A DNA stretch of 8,969 nucleotides from Deltaproteobacteria bacterium. Lineage in GTDB: Bacteria > Desulfobacterota > DSM-4660 > Desulfatiglandales > HGW-15. Location: contig JAFDIC010000135.1 in NCBI GenBank assembly GCA_019308525.1, positions 1-8,969 on the forward strand. Direction: 5' to 3'. Within the stretch, counting starts at the first letter, position 1, and each line of letters begins with the position of its first letter. Made by a program: the position numbers and the translations under genes. A model generated the notes under the pieces. The model saw only the letters and a list, made by a program, of their open reading frames with translations. It searched no databases and was not told where the DNA came from. This document shows, one piece after another, positions 1 to 5,880 of the stretch.

Positions 1-1548
1 GAGCCGGGGGATCGGGTCGCGGGATTTGTGCCCAACATACCCGAGTCCGTGATAGCCATGCTCGCCGCCACGAGCCTTGGGGCGATCTGGTCTTCCTGTT
101 CCCCTGATTTCGGCAAAAAGAGTGTGCTGGACAGATTCGGGCAGATAAGACCCAGGGTGTTGTTTACCGCCAACGGGTATCGTTTCAAGGGGAAGGTCTT
201 TGACTCCCTTGAGAGGGTCAGGGAGATACTAAGGGAGTTGACTTCCATAGAGAAAGTGGTGGTGATTCCCTTTACCCAGGAGGAGCCGGAAATAGGATCC
301 TTGCCCAAGGCCGTGCCGTACGAAGATTTCAGGTCCGATGATTCGGATCTTGATATAGAGTTCAGACAGCTACCCTTCATGCATCCCCTCTACATCATGT
401 TTACCTCCGGGACCACAGGCCTTCCCAAGTGCATGGTGCAGAGCGCGGGCGGGGTGCTGATAAATCAGCTCAAGGAGCTGATCCTGCACACGGACTTGAA
501 GAGGGAGGACAGGATCTTCTACTTCACCACCTGTGGCTGGATGATGTGGAACTGGCTTGTGGCCTCCCTTGGAGTAGGCGCCACCATTATCCTCTACGAG
601 GGGAATCCCTTTCACCCAGACCCCGGGGTCTTGTGGAAGCTGGCCCAGGATGAAGGGATGACCGTATTTGGCACCAGTGCCGGATACATATCAGCCCTTC
701 AGAATTCGGGCCTCAGGCCCGGAAAGGAGTATGACCTGAGCTCCTTGAGGGCGGTGCTTTGCACTGGCTCACCCCTGTCCGTGGAGGGCTTTGAATACAT
801 ATACAGGGAGGTGAAGGAGGATATCCAGTTGGCCTCCATATCGGGGGGCTCTGACATAAACGGGTGCTTTGCCCTTGGTAATCCCATGGGCCCGGTGTAC
901 GCGGGGGAGCTTCAGTGCAGGGGTCTCGGGATGAAGGTAGAGGCCTTTGATGAGAAGGGCAATTCAGTGATCAACCAGCAGGGTGAGCTGGTGTGCACGG
1001 CTGCTGCCCCTTCCATGCCCATCTACTTCTGGGACGACCCTGGGAACAAGAAATACCTCTCCGCCTACTTTGATGTCTATCCGGGCGTCTGGAGACATGG
1101 AGACTACATAGAGATCAACGACAGGGGCGGGGTGATCATCTATGGCAGATCTGATGCGACCCTGAACCCCGGAGGCGTAAGAATAGGGACAGCAGAGATC
1201 TATCGCCAGGTGGAACAGTTGGAAGAGATAGAGGACAGCCTGGTAGTGGGGCAGGACTGGAAGAATGACGTTAGAGTGATCCTGTTTGTGAAGATGGCGG
1301 AGGGCTACAACCTGACCGATGAGCTCAAGAAAAAGATTGCCCAAACGATCAGGACCAATGCCTCTCCCCGCCATGTGCCTGCGAAGATCATAGAGGTGCC
1401 TGATATCCCTTACACCCTTAATATGAAAAAGGTAGAGCTTGCGGTCAAGAAGGTGATCCAGGGCCAGGAAGTGTTGAACCGGGATGCCCTCAGAAACCCG
1501 GAGTCCCTGGACTACTTTGCAAACATAAAGGAGCTCCAGGAAGACTGA
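1..1548 (+). CDS. Acetoacetyl-CoA synthetase (acetoacetate-CoA ligase), 5'-truncated by window edge
   Basis: This enzyme activates acetoacetate with ATP and CoA to acetoacetyl-CoA, AMP and PPi in the cytoplasm. The frame is open from base 1 (EPGDRVAGFVPNIPES), so the GTG at 28 is an internal valine and the true start lies upstream. The visible 515 residues compare with roughly 640-670 for the family. ANL-superfamily motifs appear in order: the ATP-binding loop TSGTTGLPK at visible residues 135-143, the aromatic stretch GWMMWNW at about 179-185, SGGSDINGCF at about 281-290, the adenylate-binding aspartate in WRHGDY at about 368, and the hinge region YGRSDATLNPGGVRIG at about 381-396. Near the C-terminus, NMKKVE stands where the family usually has SGKKVE, and the first lysine (codon 1426-1428) is the expected catalytic residue. 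The substrate assignment rests on the GWMMWNW, SGGSDI and GELQCRGLGMKVEA blocks typical of acetoacetate ligases rather than acetyl- or propionyl-CoA synthetases. A 19-nt gap to the next gene suggests co-transcription. Confidence 0.93.
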   Translation, partial: EPGDRVAGFVPNIPESVIAMLAATSLGAIWSSCSPDFGKKSVLDRFGQIRPRVLFTANGYRFKGKVFDSLERVREILRELTSIEKVVVIPFTQEEPEIGSLPKAVPYEDFRSDDSDLDIEFRQLPFMHPLYIMFTSGTTGLPKCMVQSAGGVLINQLKELILHTDLKREDRIFYFTTCGWMMWNWLVASLGVGATIILYEGNPFHPDPGVLWKLAQDEGMTVFGTSAGYISALQNSGLRPGKEYDLSSLRAVLCTGSPLSVEGFEYIYREVKEDIQLASISGGSDINGCFALGNPMGPVYAGELQCRGLGMKVEAFDEKGNSVINQQGELVCTAAAPSMPIYFWDDPGNKKYLSAYFDVYPGVWRHGDYIEINDRGGVIIYGRSDATLNPGGVRIGTAEIYRQVEQLEEIEDSLVVGQDWKNDVRVILFVKMAEGYNLTDELKKKIAQTIRTNASPRHVPAKIIEVPDIPYTLNMKKVELAVKKVIQGQEVLNRDALRNPESLDYFANIKELQED

Positions 1549-1567
1549 TTATACCCTGAACAGCCGT

Positions 1568-2596
1568 ATGGATAATTTGACAGCTATCATCTTTCCCCAC
1601 TCATCTCTACCTCTGGGGATGGCAAGGAGAGTATTGTGCCTCTTTGATCGTATCACCATCTTTGAACCGTGGTACGGGGAACCTCCTGAACACCTGAAAG
1701 CAATAGATGCAATAGAAGTGAAGTATCCTCCCGAGTCTCTCAAACCAGACGATAAGTTCCTACATCTCCTGGCCGAGTACAAGGTGTGGATCGCCCAGCA
1801 TGGGGACAAGAGCTACGTGGATTTCCTCAAGGCGAGCCGGGACATGGACCGGGCCGAGGAGACCACCTGGGAAATCAGGAAATCCCTCCGAGGCATGGGC
1901 AGGGAACGACAGCCCGCAACGCTGGAGGATCTATCCCTCAGGTGGCATATGGTACTTCACCTTGCCCGGGAGCTGGAAGAACAGAAACAAGAAGCGGAGC
2001 AGGCCCTCCAGAGATTAAAGGAGAGGAGGTCCCCCCTCGAAGGTGTGCTGGAGGATGAATCCGAGCTCAAGGACCTCTTTGATGATATGCCTGGCTTTGC
2101 CGCCGAGCCACCCGCTGGTGCATACAACACGGCTCTGGTGCTGGAGGCTTGGGTCGGGCTTTTTGGAGGATACCTGAAAGAAAATGAGTTCTTGGTCACG
2201 ACAGATGCTGGCGTCATGGATTACCTGATCGAACCCTGGGGCGAGCAGGGAGATCTGGATGACGCCCGGGAACACAACACGGTGGCCTTCAGGTGGCCTG
2301 ACCTCTCAAATCTGACTTTCGAAGAGTTGCGGACTGCCAGGGAAGACCTAAGAAGCAATGATCAATTGGAGAAGCTTCGAACCCTGGTCATGGATATGGT
2401 AAATGACCCCCATGGGTCTCTCGTAACGCTTGGAGAACATTACAAGGACCTGGAATCGAAGGCATCCACGGGCAGCCTGGATTTTCAAGTGAAATACCTT
2501 GATCCCAGAGAATTCAGTGGCCACGAGAAAGAGGATAGTGTTTTGAAGGTGCTATCGGGCAAGACCATATTCCTGTTGAGCGATAAGGCTAGATGA
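1568..2596 (+). CDS. Conserved-looking hypothetical protein, 342 residues
   Basis: I do not recognise this family. The protein is predicted cytoplasmic: it has no signal peptide and no membrane-length hydrophobic segment. The N-terminus (AIIFPHSSLPLGMARRVLCLFDRITIFEPWYGEPPE, split here as AIIFPHSSLPLGMARR and VLCLFDRITIFEPWYG) is compact and mixed alpha/beta-like. Residues about 127-154 form a charged, heptad-like helix rich in E, Q, K and L that could be a short coiled coil. After that comes an acidic linker (about 160-175) and a helical C-terminal half with many D/E/K/R residues. No catalytic motif or metal-binding cluster stands out. The ATG at 1568 is the first good start after the upstream stop and lies 19 nt downstream of it. 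The Shine-Dalgarno match is weak, which fits translational coupling to the acetoacetyl-CoA synthetase gene. Length and codon use look like a real gene. Confidence 0.8.
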   Translation: MDNLTAIIFPHSSLPLGMARRVLCLFDRITIFEPWYGEPPEHLKAIDAIEVKYPPESLKPDDKFLHLLAEYKVWIAQHGDKSYVDFLKASRDMDRAEETTWEIRKSLRGMGRERQPATLEDLSLRWHMVLHLARELEEQKQEAEQALQRLKERRSPLEGVLEDESELKDLFDDMPGFAAEPPAGAYNTALVLEAWVGLFGGYLKENEFLVTTDAGVMDYLIEPWGEQGDLDDAREHNTVAFRWPDLSNLTFEELRTAREDLRSNDQLEKLRTLVMDMVNDPHGSLVTLGEHYKDLESKASTGSLDFQVKYLDPREFSGHEKEDSVLKVLSGKTIFLLSDKAR

Positions 2597-2634
2597 ATAG
2601 GACCAACATCTTTCTGCGATCTCCCTATCCCCCT

Positions 2635-2658
2635 GTAGGAGCAACTTTCAGTTGCGAT
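2635..2658 (+). repeat. REP-like hairpin, copy 1 (GTAG class)
   Basis: GTAG (2635-2638) is followed by GA and a perfect 6-bp stem GCAACT/AGTTGC (2641-2646 and 2650-2655) closing a TTC loop, then GAT. A GTAG-like tetranucleotide just 5' of a small hairpin is the layout of bacterial REP elements mobilised by REP-associated tyrosine transposases (RAYTs); this link is by analogy. The copy lies between two convergent genes, a typical REP location. There is no T-tract after the stem, so it is not an obvious intrinsic terminator. It is the head of the composite unit that continues to 2774. Confidence 0.8.
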
Positions 2659-2700
2659 CTGAAGACGTTCGAGGTTGGAGGTGCCAGGTTGGAGGCAACG
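2659..2700 (+). repeat. Conserved REP tail with doubled AGGTTGGAGG, copy 1
   Basis: Immediately after the hairpin, this stretch matches 3945-3986 with four differences over the 47 nt counted from GCGAT. It contains two exact copies of AGGTTGGAGG (2672-2681 and 2686-2695) separated by TGCC, giving a 14-nt period. It is non-coding: the short reading frame across it encodes FEVGGARLEA, which recurs at the other copy only because the DNA repeats. Confidence 0.85.
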
Positions 2701-2720
2701 TCTTCAACTTTGAACCTTGA

Positions 2721-2774
2721 ACCAATTGGGCCAATCCGACGAAGGCAACCAATCGAACTAATAGAACAAATACG
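2721..2774 (+). repeat. Degenerate 9-nt tandem array (ACCAATCAA-like)
   Basis: Six consecutive 9-nt units can be read in register: ACCAATTGG, GCCAATCCG, ACGAAGGCA, ACCAATCGA, ACTAATAGA, ACAAATACG. They keep the AC/GC start and the central AAT of the much cleaner array at 4062-4124. The copies are diverged, so the call depends on the shared period and on the identical position downstream of a hairpin and tail. Confidence 0.6.
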
Positions 2775-2785
2775 ACCTTCCCCTC

Positions 2786-3136
2786 TCATCTCCTGTTCTT
2801 CAACACCTTGATCCTCTTCAACTCAGCCCCCTCAAAGACCAGTGTCTTCATGAACCTGTTTCGCCCAAAATCATAGGTCCATTCCTCGGTAACAACGCGA
2901 GTGCTGCTCCATCGTGTCGGCGAGCCCTCTCCGAGCTCAACCCCGGACCGAAAACCAAAACCACCTCTTTCCCTTACGCCGACCACTTCCTTGAAAGCCG
3001 GCGGTCCACATTCGGCATACACCTCAGCCTTTGTGTATCCCGTGCGGATGATATTCCTGCCGCAATACATGGAATCGGCAAGAGCAATGGAGTTAAGCAA
3101 CATAATCCCGAAAAAAATGATCATCACTTTCTTCAT
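2786..3136 (-). CDS. Small secreted DUF2845 family protein
   Basis: A 116-residue exported protein of unknown function. Residues 1-20 form a signal peptide: MKK, a hydrophobic core, then a cleavage site after IALA before DS. The mature part has the family's two conserved blocks: YCGRNIIRTGYTKAEVYAECGPP (residues 24-46; shown here as YCGRNII, GYTKAEV and ECGPP), and a C-terminal block EEWTYDFGRNRFMKTL followed by VFEGAELKRI. Cys25 and Cys43 could form a disulfide in the periplasm. The start is well supported: AAGGAGG lies a few bases upstream of the ATG at 3136 on the minus strand. The gene appears monocistronic and converges on the 1568-2596 gene across a repeat-bearing spacer. Family assignment is from motif recognition; no molecular role is known. 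Confidence 0.85.
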   Translation of the reverse strand: MKKVMIIFFGIMLLNSIALADSMYCGRNIIRTGYTKAEVYAECGPPAFKEVVGVRERGGFGFRSGVELGEGSPTRWSSTRVVTEEWTYDFGRNRFMKTLVFEGAELKRIKVLKNRR

Positions 3137-3409
3137 GACACCCTCCTTCCTGCCCGAAAACGAGCAACTTCAAATTCACATTCACCTGGTTCACCAATGT
3201 TAGAATCTCCGTTTACCATATATTCCTTTCGCCAACAATGGCAACGAGCCTCTGAATAGCCCGTGCGTCAAATTGTGTGCATCTTTTTCTAATATAGTGA
3301 TGAATTGCAGAAAGTGCCAATTCGGTGATCATTTTTTTCGCTGGACACTATCTCGGTTGAAAGAGTTTGAAAGAGAACATTACAAGGTGAAATGAACCCC
3401 CGGCCCACT
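3137..3409. other. Gene-free spacer between the DUF2845 and GNAT genes
   Basis: These 273 nt are AT-richer than the flanking genes and contain no credible reading frame or tRNA. Besides the candidate promoter, the only structure seen is a short imperfect tandem duplication of TTGAAAGAG at 3357-3375. A 15-nt string, GAGAACATTACAAGG (3373-3387), is also present inside the gene at 2433-2447. No terminator-like hairpin with a T-tract was found downstream of the GNAT stop. Confidence 0.5.
3215..3244 (-). promoter_or_regulatory. Possible sigma-70 promoter for the DUF2845 gene
   Basis: On the minus strand, TTGCCA (3244-3239) matches the -35 consensus at five of six positions. Eighteen bases further on is TATGGT (3220-3215), four of six for -10; TATATG overlaps it at a 16-nt spacing. 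The -10 lies about 80 nt upstream of the start codon. Prediction by eye only. Confidence 0.3.
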
Positions 3410-3901
3410 CTAAGGCGGATTGCCGCAATTCTCCAGATCTAGCTCCATGAAAATGGCGCCTTCAACTGGGTTCTCCCGATAGGGACTTGTTTCTTTGAAG
3501 CCCAATGCCTTGTAAAGGTCATTTGCCCTCACCATGGAGGAGACCGTATCGAGCCTCATGGTTTTGTATTTGGCGGCCCTGGCCCATCTCATGGCTGCCT
3601 CGGCAAGGAGCGTTCCCGCCTTCTTTCCCCTGAAGCCTGGCCTGACGTAAAGGCGCTTCATTTCGCATATTCCTTCCTCGAATCGGCGGACGCCTACACA
3701 ACCAATGGGTTGATCGTCTGCCAGGGCCACGTAAAGACAACCCACAGGTGGCGAGTATTGACCTGGGAAGCCCTTCATTTCATCGTCGAAGTTCTGGAAG
3801 GACAGGTCAAACCCCAGGGAGTCCGCGTATTCCATGAAAAGGCCCTTTACCGCTGCAATCAACTCATCAGAACTCGCTTCCACAATCGTGATCATCCCCA
3901 A
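3410..3901 (-). CDS. GNAT family N-acetyltransferase
   Basis: A 163-residue single-domain GNAT enzyme that would transfer an acetyl group from acetyl-CoA to an amine; the substrate cannot be told from sequence. The fold is visible in order: the N-terminal helix region, the beta-4 strand VGCLYVALADDQPIGCVGVR (about 53-72), motif A EMKRLYVRPGFRGKK at about 80-94 running into AGTLLAEAA, and motif B RANDLYKALGFKE at about 125-137. In the pyrophosphate-binding loop, RGKKAG (91-96) has lysine where RxxGxG/A usually has the first glycine; the last glycine is kept. Two starts are possible: TTG at 3901, 8 nt after a GGAGG, or ATG at 3895, 14 nt after it. I kept TTG for its better spacing, but ATG is also plausible and removes only two residues. 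A REP hairpin lies directly upstream of this ribosome-binding site. Confidence 0.88.
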   Translation of the reverse strand: MGMITIVEASSDELIAAVKGLFMEYADSLGFDLSFQNFDDEMKGFPGQYSPPVGCLYVALADDQPIGCVGVRRFEEGICEMKRLYVRPGFRGKKAGTLLAEAAMRWARAAKYKTMRLDTVSSMVRANDLYKALGFKETSPYRENPVEGAIFMELDLENCGNPP

Positions 3902-3908
3902 GCCCTAT

Positions 3909-3913
3909 TCCTC
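3909..3913 (-). promoter_or_regulatory. Ribosome-binding site of the GNAT gene (decides start)
   Basis: GGAGG, followed by AATAGGGC, precedes a TTG codon on the minus strand at 8 nt and an in-frame ATG at 14 nt. The spacing favours the TTG. The site lies within about 15 nt of the REP hairpin at 3927-3941, so any transcript starting upstream would carry the hairpin next to the ribosome-binding site. Confidence 0.55.
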
Positions 3914-3920
3914 CCCGGTT

Positions 3921-3944
3921 GTAAGAGCAACATGTTGTTGCGAT
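3921..3944 (+). repeat. REP-like hairpin, copy 2 (GTAA variant with compensatory stem change)
   Basis: GTAA (3921-3924) replaces GTAG. The stem is GCAACA/TGTTGC (3927-3932 and 3936-3941) with a TGT loop, then GAT. Compared with copies 1 and 3 the sixth base pair has changed from T-A to A-T on both sides, so the helix is kept while its sequence changed. The loop also differs (TGT against TTC). Confidence 0.78.
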
Positions 3945-3986
3945 CCGAGGACGTTTGAGGTTGGAGGTGCCAGGTTGGAGGCAAAG
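3945..3986 (+). repeat. Conserved REP tail with doubled AGGTTGGAGG, copy 2
   Basis: Second copy of the tail at 2659-2700, with the same two AGGTTGGAGG repeats separated by TGCC and the same distance from the hairpin. Beyond about 3986 the similarity to copy 1 stops: a unique stretch of about 75 nt separates this tail from the 9-nt array, against about 20 nt in copy 1. Confidence 0.85.
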
Positions 3987-4061
3987 GAAAGCAACAAACA
4001 GCAAGTGCCGAGAGCCGAGCGTGAAGTCAAGGATTTCGGCAATACTTCGGCAACGAATTGA

Positions 4062-4124
4062 ACCAATCAAACCAATCAAACCAATCAAACCAATCAAACA
4101 AATCAGACCAATAAGACGAACCAA
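4062..4124 (+). repeat. 9-nt tandem array, unit ACCAATCAA
   Basis: Four perfect head-to-tail units of ACCAATCAA occupy 4062-4097. Three degenerate units follow in register: ACAAATCAG, ACCAATAAG and ACGAACCAA. A further diverged unit (ACGAATTGA) may precede at 4053-4061. Because the period is a multiple of three, every frame crossing the array reads as a repetitive peptide such as PIK or, on the other strand, IGL or FDW; these are artefacts, not genes. Variation in copy number would be expected between strains. Confidence 0.92.
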
Positions 4125-4211
4125 ACGAAAAAGACTCCCGCCGTTTTCTCCTCGCCTCTAGGAGCTCGAGTGAATGAAGTGAACAGGCATGATGACCCTG
4201 ACCTTTCCCTT

Positions 4212-4235
4212 GTAGGAGCAACTTTCAGTTGCGAT
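4212..4235 (+). repeat. REP-like hairpin, copy 3 (isolated)
   Basis: Identical to copy 1 through the core: GTAG (4212-4215), GA, stem GCAACT/AGTTGC (4218-4223 and 4227-4232), TTC loop, then GAT. The match starts a few bases earlier (CCxTGTAGGA) and ends right after GCGAT, so the AGGTTGGAGG tail and a following 9-nt array are absent here. This defines the hairpin as a separable unit. It has the same orientation as the other two copies. Confidence 0.82.
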
Positions 4236-4584
4236 TCCTTCCTCTCCCTCCAGGAACAATATTCTCATGCTATTATCCTTGTAACCTGGAGACGGGCCAC
4301 TGTCAAATGCATCAAGCGGCCCTGGAGAACAAGGCCACCTCTACCCCCGCGGGTTTACTGGGCGCCCTGAACGAATTGTGCGAAAAGGGGCCTGTTTGGT
4401 CGCTTGGGTTACCGGTCGGACCTCGACAACCGCTCGGCAACTGACTGAAATGGTGAGGGAATTGCAGGAAAACTGCCCTGTTTTTGGGTCTTAGAATGCT
4501 ATTTTTGCCACCCAAATGGGCCTTTTAAGAAAGGGGCTGTGAGAATCCCTCGTGCGAATCGGTATTACATTTGCGGGTATGTGT

Positions 4585-4612
4585 TTGGCACCTGACCCAC
4601 CTGTGTGATAAA
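4585..4612 (+). promoter_or_regulatory. Possible sigma-70 promoter for the methyltransferase gene
   Basis: TTGGCA (4585-4590) and GATAAA (4607-4612) are separated by 16 nt, each matching four of six consensus bases, about 40 nt upstream of the ATG at 4652. If real, it argues against translation starting at the in-frame TTG at 4571. Prediction by eye only. Confidence 0.28.
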
Positions 4613-4651
4613 GAAAGAGATTATGAATTCTGTGCCCTTGAGAGAGATCTT

Positions 4652-5743
4652 ATGCAGAATGAACAAAGCATAGGGATCAGGCAAGACGAAATGACGTCTG
4701 GGGAGCGCCTGGAGGCATTACTCGCTGGCAAACCCATAGACCGGATCCCAATCACCAACTTCGGCATGCGTGAGTTTAGTGCTATAAATGTCGGATATAC
4801 GATCGCAGAGTCCTATACCGATCCTGAAAAAAGCGTTTATGCTCAGGTCTGCACTATGGAGCAGTATGGCTTCCAGCTCGAACCCAACCTGGCCTACGCA
4901 TCTTACGGGGCTTGGGAATTCGGGGGGGAGGTTAAGATGCCCAGCGGGGACTGGGAACAGGCTCCTTACATCAAGCGATACCCTGTAGAAACGGAAGATG
5001 ACGCAGAAGATATCTGCCTCCCGGATGTCACGCGTGCGGGCATAATTCCTGTTATGATGGAGTTCAGTAAAGTTGCAGAGAGACAGAATTTGCCGATTCT
5101 GCCCTTCATTAGTCCACCCTTCAGCACTGCGGGGAACATCTGCGGGCTGGAAAGACTGGCCCGCTGGTTGTACAGGGCGCCCCATCTAGTCCACCACCTT
5201 CTTCAGTTGTCTACGGATCATGGTGTGGAGGTGGCGAAATACTGGGTCGACACCTTTGGCGCGGCCAAGGTGAGCGTCAGGACAGCCGCCGCGGAAGAAT
5301 CCAACCAGATCATCTCCCCGAGGCATTTTGAGGAATTTGTCTTGCCCTACGAGAAGCAGCTTCATGAGAGGATATTGTCCCTCGGTATCAGGAGGTTCTT
5401 CAACTGCCATATCTGCGGAGATCAGAACCTTAACTTGCCTTACTGGGCGCAGGTTCCAATGGGTGACCTCGGACTGGTCAGTTTCGACCATGATACGGAT
5501 CTTGAGGCGAGTATAAAGTTTTTCGGCGAGTCCTGTATCGTGGCGGGCAATCTCAACACCTCCCTCCTTCAGATGGGTACTCCCCAGGAGGTCTATGAAG
5601 CGGCTAGATCCTGCATAGAGAAGGGGAAGAAGGCTCCCAGGGGTTTCATGCTCTCACCCGGTTGCGGGCTGCCGCCCAACACACCACCTTATAATGTGTA
5701 CATGATGCGGAAGGCGATTGATGACTTTGGCTGGTATAAGTGA
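4652..5743 (+). CDS. Uroporphyrinogen decarboxylase / MtaA-type corrinoid methyltransferase family protein
   Basis: A 363-residue TIM-barrel protein of the URO-D superfamily. It opens, after a short extension, with MTSGERLEALLAGKPIDRIPI, the usual N-terminal block of the family. The pattern HICGD (His253, Cys255; codons at 5408 and 5414) followed by SPGCGLPPNTP (Cys338; codon at 5663) matches the His-x-Cys...Cys zinc site of the MtaA/MtbA/CmuA methyltransferases, which pass a methyl group from a corrinoid protein to a thiol such as coenzyme M. True HemE enzymes lack this triad, so a role in heme synthesis is unlikely. The methyl donor and acceptor are unknown, and no corrinoid protein or MtaB-like partner is adjacent. 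Starts: the frame is open back to a TTG at 4571, but the ATG at 4652 or the ATG at 4691 (giving 350 residues, with the family-typical start) are better; neither has a strong ribosome-binding site. Confidence 0.85.
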   Translation: MQNEQSIGIRQDEMTSGERLEALLAGKPIDRIPITNFGMREFSAINVGYTIAESYTDPEKSVYAQVCTMEQYGFQLEPNLAYASYGAWEFGGEVKMPSGDWEQAPYIKRYPVETEDDAEDICLPDVTRAGIIPVMMEFSKVAERQNLPILPFISPPFSTAGNICGLERLARWLYRAPHLVHHLLQLSTDHGVEVAKYWVDTFGAAKVSVRTAAAEESNQIISPRHFEEFVLPYEKQLHERILSLGIRRFFNCHICGDQNLNLPYWAQVPMGDLGLVSFDHDTDLEASIKFFGESCIVAGNLNTSLLQMGTPQEVYEAARSCIEKGKKAPRGFMLSPGCGLPPNTPPYNVYMMRKAIDDFGWYK

Positions 5744-5756
5744 GCCCACATAGTTT

Positions 5757-5783
5757 CCCCAAATCCGTCATTGGCGGGGTTTT
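5757..5783 (+). terminator. Weak possible terminator after the methyltransferase gene
   Basis: CCCC (5757-5760) can pair with GGGG (5776-5779), with an inner CCG/TGG pairing across a TCAT loop and unpaired bases between the two helices. TTTT (5780-5783) follows. It is 14 nt downstream of the stop codon, the right place, but the stem is interrupted. Confidence 0.4.
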
Positions 5784-5825
5784 GTGTGGATATGGGGTCG
5801 CCCACAGGAGGGGGAATCAGGCCCC

Positions 5826-5863
5826 GGAAAGAAAGGCCCCTCCTCCATAAGAGGCAGGGGCCT
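5826..5863 (-). terminator. Intrinsic terminator of the Liv operon
   Basis: On the minus strand a perfect 8-bp stem AGGCCCCT/AGGGGCCT (5863-5856 and 5841-5834) is extended by CCTC/GAGG with one bulged base and a 5-nt loop. It is followed by the T-rich run TTTCTTTCC. It begins about 18 nt past the stop codon of the substrate-binding protein gene. The plus-strand reading has no T-tract after the stem, so it acts mainly for the minus-strand operon. Confidence 0.8.
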
Positions 5864-5880
5864 GGCTGGCGTGACAGGAC

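Larger units (their letters stand above)
4125..4651. other. Long gene-free spacer upstream of the methyltransferase gene
   Basis: No convincing intact gene lies between the 9-nt array and 4652. The stretch holds the third REP-like hairpin (4212-4235), then about 250 nt whose translations look partly protein-like but are broken between frames (see findings), then a possible promoter for the next gene. The inverted repeat CTCCAGG/CCTGGAG (4248-4254 and 4285-4291) has a 30-nt loop and no T-tract. Confidence 0.5.

Noticed and set aside
28..30. GTG at 28 as the start of the acetoacetyl-CoA synthetase
   Set aside because: The frame is open upstream to base 1 and encodes conserved family residues (GDRVAGFVPN), so the GTG is an internal valine.
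2593..2811. Small plus-strand reading frame containing VGATFSCD and FEVGGARLEA
   Set aside because: Both peptides are translations of the REP hairpin and its tail. The same strings recur in frames at 3834-4061 and 4170-4370 only because the DNA repeats; there is no ribosome-binding site or family match.
2433..3387. Exact 15-nt match GAGAACATTACAAGG at 2433-2447 and 3373-3387
   Set aside because: One copy is inside a coding region and the flanks do not match. A single 15-mer match is somewhat unlikely but not strong evidence of a repeat family.
3867..4221. Reading frames with PIK, IGL or FDW peptide repeats
   Set aside because: They come from the 9-nt array, whose period is a multiple of three and so stays open in several frames on both strands.
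2635..4235. The three hairpins as a CRISPR array
   Set aside because: Spacing is irregular (about 1290 and 290 nt), a protein-coding gene pair lies between copies, and no cas gene is present.
4248..4291. Inverted repeat CTCCAGG/CCTGGAG
   Set aside because: The 30-nt loop, lack of a T-tract and single occurrence make it a probable chance pairing.
4584..4600. TTGGCACC resembling a sigma-54 -24 element
   Set aside because: The -12 GC element at the required spacing (TTGC) is absent; CCAC stands there instead.
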